Below, piece by piece: positions 11,404-20,700 of a DNA stretch of 28,855 bases. Source of the stretch: Mesotaenium endlicherianum (Eukaryota; Streptophyta; Zygnematophyceae; Zygnematales; Mesotaeniaceae); contig WELA01008857.1 in assembly GCA_009602735.1 (NCBI GenBank), positions 209,746-238,600 on the forward strand. The letters are read 5' to 3'. The notes under the pieces are model-generated. The model saw nothing but the letters and a program-made list of their open reading frames with translations. It made no database searches and was not told where the DNA came from. Each line of letters starts with the position of its first letter. The stretch's first letter is position 1. Made by a program: the position numbers and the translations under genes.

Positions 11404-14400
11404 CGCTTCCTGTTTCTGCTCCTGTCCCTGCTCCTGCTGCTCACGTATCTGCTGCTAGTCTCATGTATAGGGTCTTAGTGTGGGTCGTGTAAGGTGTAGT
11501 GGTGTCCACTTTACTGCGGGTCCTCATGCACCCCCCTAAGTGCAATCACCACCATTCGTGTGCCCCCTCTCTCAGCTCTCTCTGTTTCGCCCTCTTGGCT
11601 GGCGGGCGCACGACCTGTCCTCCCCCTATTCTTGCGCGGGGCCCTATTGCGCTTGTGTGAATAGAGCCTTGCTGAGAGGCGCATTGCCGCCCAGCACAGA
11701 CTGTCCACCTGGCATCTCTCAACTTCCACCTCACCCTCAAGCCTCTCGGGGGGCGGGAGGGGGGGGCCGTGCTTGCACGCGCAGGTGCTGGTGGGGGGGT
11801 GCTCCGCGGGGGGCCTGGCGGCGTTCCTGCACTGCGACCACATGCGCACGCAGCTGCTGCCGCGCGGGGCGCACGTGAAGTGCTTCTCCGATGCCGGCAT
11901 GTTCCTCGACGTGTGAGTTGCGCGCCCCCCCGCCTGCCCGCCTGCCTGCCTGCCCGCCTGCCTGCCTGCCTGCATGCCTGCCTGCCTGCCGCCCCTCCTC
12001 ATCCCTCCTCCTCCCCTTCTGCTGGTGCCCCCTACCCCGCTCCCTTCCCCTCCCTCTCCCCTCCCCCCCGCTTTCCAGATGGCGCGTGTGACGCTCGTCT
12101 CCGACGCGACATGTTCCTCAACAACGTGCCAGTGCCACTCCTCCTCCATACCTCCTCCTCTTCCTCCCTCCCCTGGGCTATCTCTTGCATCCTTGTCGAG
12201 TGGCCCTGCCACGACTCTCGCCTCCCTTCTCGTAGGTGACTGGGGCTGCATGCACGCGCTTACGCTCGTGAGTCGTATATGCCCTTGCAAGTGCACTCCG
12301 CGGGGTTGCCTGGGCAGGGCAGACTGGCTTGGGACCCCAGTCGACTTCTTCCCAACTGCAGGGGGGAGGGGGGAGAGGGGGAGAGAGGAGGGGGGGGTAG
12401 GGAGGGGGGGAGGATGCCGGAAAGTAGAGCGCCGGCCCCCGAGTCCTGCGCGCTCCCCTGAGATGAGAGCGGGGTCCTCCCTGGCTTTCCTGGGCCGGCG
12501 GTGGGTGGACGGTTCCTCCTGGCCCGCTGCCGCCAGCTTGTGCGTGCGAGCGTGCGTGCGTGCCGTTGTGCTCTCTGCGCTTGTGGGAGCGCGTCATGTT
12601 CTTTTGGTAAGAGGCGCTCGACGGAGAGCGACAAGAGAGCAACAGATAGCGGCAGATAGAGACAAGAGGGGGACTTGGGAGGCCTTGGTTTGTGAGGGGG
12701 GGCGCTCTGAAGCTGACGGGCCGTCCGTCTTCTGCCAGCTGTCACGAGCAAGCTCTAAGAGGAAGAAAGCGTGCGCGCGTCTGTCTCTCTGCGGGCGGGC
12801 GGCGTGAGCAGGCCCGACGTGGCAGGCAACTACACCATCAGAGCCAGGTTCCGGGAGGTTTTTGCGATGCAGGTATGTCTGCGCGCTCGTGTATGCGTCT
12901 GCGTGCCCGCGCGCGCGCTCGTGCGTGTGTGTGTGTGTGTGTGCGCGCGCGTGCCTGTGTGTGACAAAACTCCGCTCTCACACCCTTGGCGGGACGTGTG
13001 ACAAGCCCCTTGGATGCTGGACACGTGGCGGGCTTGACTCCTTTCTCCTCTCTCAGCCGGATCCACCTGAAGCCACTCATTGTCATCACAACCCACCCAC
13101 CACCCCCCCTTACGCTGCTTTGGTTCTGCTCAGCTTAGCAGCAGCAAGATGGCGCGTGTGCACGTCTTACACGCTTGCTGGAGACGTTCCTGTTTCGGAG
13201 CGGCAGGGCCCTTTTTGCTGGCTGATATAAGACCTCCTGAGCACAGCGAAGGGAGAAACTTGGCCTGAAGCTAAGATCGATCCCCCCACCCCATCCCCTC
13301 GCCCCCCCCTTCCAGCCCCTTGGGGGTGGGGGTGGGGGAGGGCACTGCCTGCTCTCTGAGGCAGAATGTTGGTGGTGGCCTCCTGGCAGAACGTGTCTGG
13401 TGGGTCCAATGCGGCATGCATACGGAGTAAGCCTCCAGAGCTCCAGTACCAGGTAGGTCACAGGTGCATGCGCCTGCCACCTGTCACCTGCCACTTATCA
13501 CCTGCCAAATGTGATGCGCAGCTGGTAGACAAGCCGGGAACCTTGTCGCGGAGCCCCCCCCGTGTGTGACCACCAGGTGATGCTGCAAGGTCTCAACAAG
13601 AGTGGTAGAGACTCGAGGGATGCATTGCTGCAGTGCTCGCGCCAGTATGCGCGTGCGTTGCACTGGCATGCTGCTGCTTCTGCCCCTGAGCTTGGAGTCC
13701 TTTCTACGGGCAGACTGACGCTCCATCACGGGTAAAGCATTTCTCGTATGCTGCTGATGGCTTGCCTTGTTTGCACTGTTATCTTTCTTTCCCTTCCCCT
13801 CCAACTTCCTCTCTCATCTCTCTGTGTGAGCGTTTGTGCCTGTGGGATGTGGCAGTGCTTCTTCGGGCAGTACACGCTGCCGTTCATCCGGACGCCCTTC
13901 TTCGTCCTCAACAGCAACTACGACATCTGGAGCGTGAGCACCTTTCCTGCGTCCCTTAATTCTACTGCTTCCAGTTTGTTTGTAAAGTGGGGACACTTCT
14001 ATCACACACGCAATCCAGCTGCCCAGGAAGGATGCCAGAGAATGAGAGAAAAAGGAAGGGGGAGAGAAAATAAACGCCCACCTCCTTGGCTGTCTGGTGT
14101 GGCTGCAAAGGAACCAGCGCTCTCACCCACAGCCTGCACGGCACGGCAAGTTCCCGCTGCTGCGCGCCCTTCTCTCTCTCTCTTGCTCTCGCCTGTGCAG
14201 CTTTTCAACATCCTGTCGCCCCCGGAGGCCGGGGCACTGGCGGTTGCGATGGACCTGTGCCTGAGCAACATGCGGCTGTGCTCCCAGCAGCAGCTGGCCC
14301 AGCTCCAAGGTATGCGCGCACGGGGGGCGGGGGCGGTGGGGGGGGGTTNNNNNNNNNNNNNNNNNNNNNNNNNNNNNNNNNNNNNNNNNNNNNNNNNNNN

Positions 14401-17024
14401 NNNNNNNNNNNNNNNNNNNNNNNNNNNNNNNNNNNNNNNNNNNNNNNNNNNNNNNNNNNNNNNNNNNNNNNNNNNNNNNNNNNNNNNNNNNNNNNNNNNN
14501 NNNNNNNNNNNNNNNNNNNNNNNNNNNNNNNNNNNNNNNNNNNNNNNNNNNNNNNNNNNNNNNNNNNNNNNNNNNNNNNNNNNNNNNNNNNNNNNNNNNN
14601 NNNNNNNNNNNNNNNNNNNNNNNNNNNNNNNNNNNNNNNNNNNNNNNNNNNNNNNNNNNNNNNNNNNNNNNNNNNNNNNNNNNNNNNNNNNNNNNNNNNN
14701 NNNNNNNNNNNNNNNNNNNNNNNNNNNNNNNNNNNNNNNNNNNNNNNNNNNNNNNNNNNNNNNNNNNNNNNNNNNNNNNNNNNNNNNNNNNNNNNNNNNN
14801 NNNNNNNNNNNNNNNNNNNNNNNNNNNNNNNNNNNNNNNNNNNNNNNNNNNNNNNNNNNNNNNNNNNNNNNNNNNNNNNNNNNNNNNNNNNNNNNNNNNN
14901 NNNNNNNNNNNNNNNNNNNNNNNNNNNNNNNNNNNNNNNNNNNNNNNNNNNNNNNNNNNNNNNNNNNNNNNNNNNNNNNNNNNNNNNNNNNNNNNNNNNN
15001 NNNNNNNNNNNNNNNNNNNNNNNNNNNNNNNNNNNNNNNNNNNNNNNNNNNNNNNNNNNNNNNNNNNNNNNNNNNNNNNNNNNNNNNNNNNNNNNNNNNN
15101 NNNNNNNNNNNNNNNNNNNNNNNNNGGGGGGGGGGATACCGGCGACACCATCAGCTGGAGCTTCTTTCCCTGCTACAATTGCATGCCTGCCGAGCCGGGA
15201 CGTGGCTCAAAGTGCCCCGCTCTGTTTGGCTGCCATCCGCGTTGCTCCACAACGAACACTTCCAAGCTGATGTCTCCCTCCCGTGCCCCTGCTGGGGCAG
15301 GTTGTTTTGATGGCTTCAGCCTCGCCTGGAGGCTGCTGGGGGTGGAGGCTTCTGGATCGGCGAGCCCGGGGCTCCTGTTCTTCTCCAAAATTTGGTCCGC
15401 TGTTGCAGAAATGCCAGGCTCTCCCGAGTCTCCTCCTCCGAGCCCCTCAGGGGGCGTAGGCCCACACTGCCACCTGGCGCCTGCACTGGTCTTGGCACAA
15501 CGCTTGTCGCCTGGACGCTCCAGCCGCCCGTGTGCGTCACTAGAGTAGGAGGGAAAGTCTCAAGCGTTCTGTTACAAAGAAGTCGACCTCATGCCCCCTT
15601 TTTACTGGCCTCCTTCCGTCGTCGATAGTCTACGAGTGTGTCCTTTGAACTCCAACCCCACCCTGACAGGCGTGCCTGCTGTTTGCGCGCGCGCGCGCGT
15701 GCGCCATGTGGCAGGCTTTCGGAACGCGATGGTGGAGGCCGTGAACCCCATCTTCGACCTCACCGACGGCGGGGCCCTGCTGTTCTCGTGCATGTACGAG
15801 CACTGCACGTCGTTCCTGCTCACACGCTGGCTCGCGCTCACCGTGCACGGCCTGGTGCGTGCGTGTGCCCCGGGCCTTCCCTCAGCTCCCCCTCAAAGTC
15901 CTCAAGAAATTGGTCTCCGCCTTTTCATTGTGCCAGATCGCAAGTGGCTTACTTTCTGAGGGGCTGTCACCTGTGCTGCTATGTACATACACACACATAC
16001 ATATTTATACATATATATGTATATATATGTATATGTATACATATATATACATATGTATGTTCATATAATACATGTATATATGTGATATACAGTATATACA
16101 TTTCTAGTATATATATACATACGCATATATATGTAGATACATGTGAAATATACATCTATGTATGTATATGTGTATATATATGTATCTACAAATTTATGGA
16201 TACATGTGTATGTACATTCATAGGATATGTGTGTGTGATGAAGTCCCTCAAAATCTCCCTCCTCCCCCTCCTTCGAGCAGGACGCTGCTACCATTCTTCT
16301 GCTTCTCCGGCAACCGCCTTCTTTGCTGGCCGAGGCAAGGACCGTCCCGTTGATTGACTCCATCAAGCAGACAGCTGCGAGTTGGAAGTCATGGTGGTCC
16401 CAGTGTGTCGCGTGTATTAGCTGCCAGTTCTCGGTGGCTGTCGATCATCTATACAGCTTGATTCATGGTACTCCTCATAGTGGCTGAGTTTGCTGCGCCT
16501 GGAGTCAGGCGGATGTTTCTCTTCCTTTCCTCGGCTTCCTCAAGTTCCCACCTACCCGCACTTGGATAATGCGGCTGTCGTGCATTGGGCTTCATCAGCT
16601 CTGCACTTCCCTGACCTTTGGGTGAACGCCTGAAATCATCAAACGGTGGTCACTGTTGCCGCCGCCGCCGCCGCCGCCGCCGCCGCTGCCGGTCTCGATG
16701 CTTTTGAATATGTTCATCTCCGTTGCCGCAGCATCATGCGCGGCGCAAGTAGACTTTTGAAAAATACTGTTTCTCGGCGTGGTTGGGGTACCCCTGCTCC
16801 TGATGTTGCCCCAGGGCTTGTCGAACGATTGAGCGCGAGACTGGAAACTTCAATCGCGCGCTTTGCAGGCGTTGAAACAAGCGATGGGAGATTGGTTCTT
16901 TGAGAGAGGGCTGCGCCCGAAGACCACCGTCGATTGTCCGTACCCGTGCAACAATTGCGCGTTCTCCGAGCTGGACTTCCTCCTTGGCCGTACCCTCCCG
17001 TCAACCTGGCGATCTGGAAATTAA
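8015..17024 (+). CDS. Pectin acetylesterase (Notum/PAE family), copy B, secreted, complete
   Basis: Second esterase, facing away from copy A. Exons: 8015-8159, 8515-8597, 9100-9229, 10378-10463, 11195-11284, 11785-11912, 12812-12872, 13390-13452, 13856-13933, 14201-14309, 15715-15854, 16869-17024 (TAA). They total 1269 nt and code 422 aa, close to the roughly 400 aa of plant PAEs. All introns are GT-AG and phases join. Residues 1-20 ([20 protein letters not shown]) look like a cleavable signal peptide. Motifs: GGGWCY at 77-82, [25 protein letters not shown] with Ser185, NSNYDIWS with Asp285, SCMYEHC with His354 (the expected Ser-Asp-His triad), then GDWFFERG and [10 protein letters not shown] near the C-terminus, as in plant PAEs. 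Exon 10 ends in phase 1 and exon 11 starts in the matching phase, giving LQGFRNAM across the join, so the N gap lies inside intron 10. Intron 11 (15855-16868) holds an AT-rich block. A secreted or apoplastic glycan deacetylase is inferred; the substrate is unknown. Confidence 0.92.
8968..9001. repeat. (TG)n in copy B intron 2
   Basis: Short interrupted GT array in the intron before the GGGWCY exon. Confidence 0.85.
9299..9575. repeat. Large imperfect (CA)n array in copy B intron 3
   Basis: The longest dinucleotide tract of the window, with an uninterrupted CA core near 9370-9405 and CA/CG/TG-mixed flanks. Confidence 0.92.
9916..9941. repeat. (CTG)n in copy B intron 3
   Basis: Trinucleotide array, eight CTG units followed by CTCTGCTTCTG. 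Confidence 0.9.
10845..10950. repeat. (CA)n array in copy B intron 4
   Basis: CA tract with CG interruptions, followed by a purine-rich GAGGGGGAG block to about 11030. Confidence 0.9.
11322..11440. repeat. (CTCCTG)n minisatellite in copy B intron 5
   Basis: A hexamer array (GCTCCT units with C-rich variants) filling the first third of intron 5, strongly pyrimidine-rich on the sense strand. Confidence 0.88.
11932..11992. repeat. (CTGC)n tetranucleotide array in copy B intron 6
   Basis: CCTG/CCCG tetramers starting about 20 nt past the exon 6 donor. Copy A has only a single short CCGCCTGCCCC stretch at the same place. Confidence 0.88.
12880..12962. repeat. Imperfect (TG)n/(CG)n array in copy B intron 7
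   Basis: Begins within 10 nt of the exon 7 donor, with CGCGCG and TGTGTG blocks. Confidence 0.85.
14349..15125. other. Assembly gap (777 N) in intron 10 of copy B
   Basis: A run of N flanked by long G runs on both sides (14320-14346 and 15126-15135). The flanking exons join in phase across it and match the family without a missing segment, so no coding sequence needs to be lost. A single N also occurs at 21192 at the end of a C run. Confidence 0.98.
15981..16235. repeat. AT-rich TATACA/TATATG repeat in copy B intron 11
   Basis: About 250 nt of ATATAC/TATGTA units, sharply AT-rich in an otherwise GC-rich gene. It gives spurious Ile/Tyr/His frames on both strands. Confidence 0.9.
16656..16689. 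repeat. (GCC)n in copy B intron 11
   Basis: About ten GCC units, giving a false polyalanine frame. It lies about 180 nt before the terminal exon. Confidence 0.9.
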
Positions 17025-17781
17025 GGCGGGGAGGAGAGGAATGATGATGACGTGACACCTCATTACCTTCAGGCCTGTATAGGACTCCATTATTTAGCTG
17101 CAGCCAATGAGCACCTTCATTGGTGTTGTGTGACGCTGGTCTGAACCGGCCAACGGCAGCTGCTAACAAAATACATTCAATGACATGAATGTATTTAGCA
17201 TGTTCCTCGCCATAGGTGATTAGTGGATGTTCATCGCCGGTGCATAATTCTTACGCAAGGATATATACATAGTAATAGATAAGCCATGCAGGACAGACTG
17301 CTTCAATTGGCACTTGTAATTAGCAAAGCATCATCAAGTGGGACCTCCATTGCTCTAGGGGTTTCATTCTTGGGTCTTTTATGCGCTCGAGGCTGGCACA
17401 AATTCACATCCTTAAAGATACATTGGCCCAGCTAGATCGTGATTTTCTGCGGATAGTGATCTCTAGCAGCCTTGTGCATGCATGCACACGCCATCCACAA
17501 AAAACCCAGTGCTATCTCCTATTCTCGGGAAACATCCCATCAATTTGTCAGAAGTATGGGAACGTGTTACTACTTATCGTACACACACTAGGCGTTTCAC
17601 AGATGGCATCGTCAACCGTATATGACTACAGACACTCTCCTCTAGCAGTACACACTCTACTTACAAACACACACACATATATACGAATGAATGAATCAAA
17701 GTGTACTCAGAACGAACATGGAGACTTGCGCACAAATCTTCCAAGGGGCCCAGCGCAGTCCCGCCAATCCCGACAGCTTCA
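17025..17781. other. Convergent intergenic region between copy B and the fucosidase
   Basis: The copy B stop (17022-17024) and the fucosidase stop (17784-17782 on minus) face each other across 757 bp, so this region holds the two 3' ends. No coding exon, RNA gene or clear polyadenylation signal was recognised. Its base composition is more AT-rich than the flanking exons. Confidence 0.6.
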
Positions 17782-20700
17782 TCACGGCACGTCGCTGTAC
17801 TCCTGAACGTCGTGGTACAACCCAAAGAACGCAATTAGCGGCGTCGCCCTCGCCTGCTCCACCTGCAAGCGGACCTTGCGTGTCATAACGGCTGCGAAAC
17901 GGTCCAGCTTTGTGTACCCTATGGTCGTGCCACGGCTGACGACCTGCCAGGTGGCGCCCTGCCAGGCCCAGATGCTGTAGGCCCTGACACGCTGGCCCAG
18001 CGCGATTGGCTCCTGCATCTTCGCCACGTTGAAGGTCCGGGCCTTCCCCAGGTCGACCTCCAAGTACGCCCGAGTCTCGCCCTCCTCTGCCGCCCAGTAG
18101 GTCTCCAGGCCGGGCGTGAGGGCATTCCCCGCGCTGAACGGCGTCGAAGGCCCATCTGGCATTGTCTCGGACGGCAACTCCAGGTTTGAGTTGCTGCGTC
18201 CTTCCAGAAGCCGCCGCCGCCTCCTTGCACTGCTGATACTGCCGCTATTGCCGCTGTTGCCCTTGCTGCCGCTGCTGCCGCCACTGTTGGTGCCGTTGCT
18301 GCCGCTGCTGCTGTTGCCGCTGCCGTCTTCCTGAGAGCGGCCGCCACTCCCGCTTGTCCTGCTGCTGCTCCCGGTCCCGCGAGGATGATCATCGTCGCTG
18401 CTCAAAGTGCTAAGCCTTGAGGCCATCCAGCTCGCCCCCAGCCTGATGTCAAAAGGGTTCCTTCGGGGATCCTCACCGCTGCCTGATGCAACTCCGCCGC
18501 TGCCCTCGGCTCCCTCTATGGCGCCAGCCTGGTTTCGGTCCTGCCTCTGGCTCCGATCTTGGCTCTGATTTTGGCTGGTGCCAGCAGCGCCGCTCAAGTC
18601 CTCTTCTATCAAACTCAAGCTCTGAGCCTCGGGAAGAGCTCCTCCCTTGTCTGGTAGGCTGCCGCGCAGCAGCGGATGCGTTGGTCCCTCCCCAGGCAGC
18701 AGGGACGCAGCCCTCCCTGCGCTCACATGCTGCGCCCCTCTGCCACCCAGCCCCCTCGTGCTGCTGGCGCTCGCGCTGGCGTTCTCCGCCAGGTTGGCGG
18801 CAAAGAGGCCGTCCAGCGCGCGACGAAGCTCCCCCACTCGCCTCACGTCGGGCTCCGACAGCAGGCCGAGCCGGTTGGGCGGCACGTTGAGCAGCAGCAG
18901 GCAGTTGCGGCCGGAGGAGGTAAAGTAGAGGTCCACGAGAGCCTTGAGTGATTTGGGCTTCTCGTCGGGGTGCCAGAACCAGCCCTTGCGCAGCGACACG
19001 TCGCACTCGGGCGGCACCCAGTCGGGCCCGTCGGGGTCGCCCTCGTTCAGATACCTGCCACGAAGAGGCAGCGTGCCACAGTGAACCAGAGAGAAAGCGA
19101 GAGAGAGAGTGAGAGCATGTCTATTTTGTGACAGATGGCACCCTCCGTCAAGAGACCCGCACATGTGATGTGTCGTCGCGCCAGCAAGGCAGAGGACCCG
19201 TCGGAGTCAAAATAGATAGCAATCATGCAAAAGAGTTCCGCTATTGACAACGGCATGCTCTGTCACGCGCACGCTCCATCGTTACGACTTCACAAACACA
19301 CACGTGAGGGCGCACATACACACACATAGTACACAGACGAGCCAAGGAGCGAACAGTATCCAGCTGGAGCCCCCCCTCATCTTGTGATCTTGCAGGACTG
19401 TGACAGGTGTCCCATGGCTTGCAGAGCATCTCGCACCTGTACCTTTTTTACCTACGCAAAGGAAGAGCAGATACGCAGGGCCTTGGTTCAACCATCGGAG
19501 CTCAATAAGCGCACGCAAACTGCCCACGTGAAAATTCTACTCAGCTGCTGGTCCTTGGACATAAGGCAGATTGGAAAAACTCTCCCCCCCCCCCCATGTA
19601 GAAGTAAGCTCCGGGCGCTCTCACACAAGTGCCAGAAGCCTCAGAGAAGAGCTCCCCTCACAGGTGGAACCTCCACGTAGAGGCACATGCGCAAGAGTGA
19701 GCAATGGCGCGCAAAGGCAAGCGACTGAACACCAACGAGAGTGAGGAGCAGCCGGTGTCCCTTCTGGCTCTTGTACAGACTGTGACACTCGACCGACAGC
19801 GTGCGAGACTCAAGAGGAAGGGGAGAGAGCCAAAGGTCAGCAAGAAGAAGAAGTGACTGCTGCGCCCCCTCCTCCGCTGCTGGCTCTCCTAAGGAGAGTG
19901 GCGTTTCACCCGGCTGCAACTCACGAGGTGTTGGTGCCGGGGACGTCGGACTTGGAGCGGTTAAAGAGGGCCCAGCTGGTGAGGCCTGCAAGCGCTTGCT
20001 CATTGCCCACCCAGCGCACGTCGGGCCCGTCCCCCGAGAAGATGTTGGCGGAGGGCTGCAGCTGGTGGTCCAGAGCAAACCAGGTGGCGAAGTCGTAGTG
20101 CATGTCGCGGTACGAGGCCTCCTTGGCACCGTCGAACCACGTCTCGACAACAGGCCCGTACCTGCGCCAGCGCCGCCGCACGCCAAACCAGGCCTCAGTG
20201 GGCGATACGAGACTGCGTGAAGACACGCGCGCGCACACGCACGCAGACACGTGTAATGCACACGCCCGCCCGCAGATACACGCGCAGGGAAGCGCACGCA
20301 CGCATGCACGCATGCACACACGCGCACACATTTGCATGTGCACACGCATACACGCACACACAAGCACGCATCCCCTCGCACCAGCAGCATTGGGTGCACA
20401 CTACACATTGAAAGGCGGGCAGGCACTTTCCTCCTAGCTCCCCCCAACACACTTCTGCCAAGAATGACAGTACACAGTACACGGCCAATCACAGACATTT
20501 AGGGATAAGGGTTTTGGAACTCTTCGGTTCTGGTTCCATTCTAGACTCACGACTAGAGCCCCTAGCCCCTAAAGCCCCAAGTCCCCGTCGTGGTCGTGGA
20601 AGGAACGGGTGACTCCGAACCTACATCACATAGGTCCGAGACACTACAGCTGGCAGGATCCGTCGCCGACAGGTGTCAGTCAGCCACTCACCCGGTAGGC

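Noticed and set aside
13748-15310. 520-codon plus-strand open frame
   Set aside because: It spans the N gap and is open only because N codons cannot be stops; the real exons inside it are 13856-13933 and 14201-14309.
16281-16487. Open segment after a good polypyrimidine/AG acceptor, in phase with exon 11 of copy B, as terminal exon
   Set aside because: It codes nothing PAE-like. The segment 16869-17024, also in phase, codes GDWFFERG and [10 protein letters not shown], which match the family C-terminus, so that one was chosen.
16646-16903. Polyalanine open frame before the last exon of copy B
   Set aside because: Produced by a (GCC)n repeat; it ends in the wrong frame for the terminal exon and has no family similarity.
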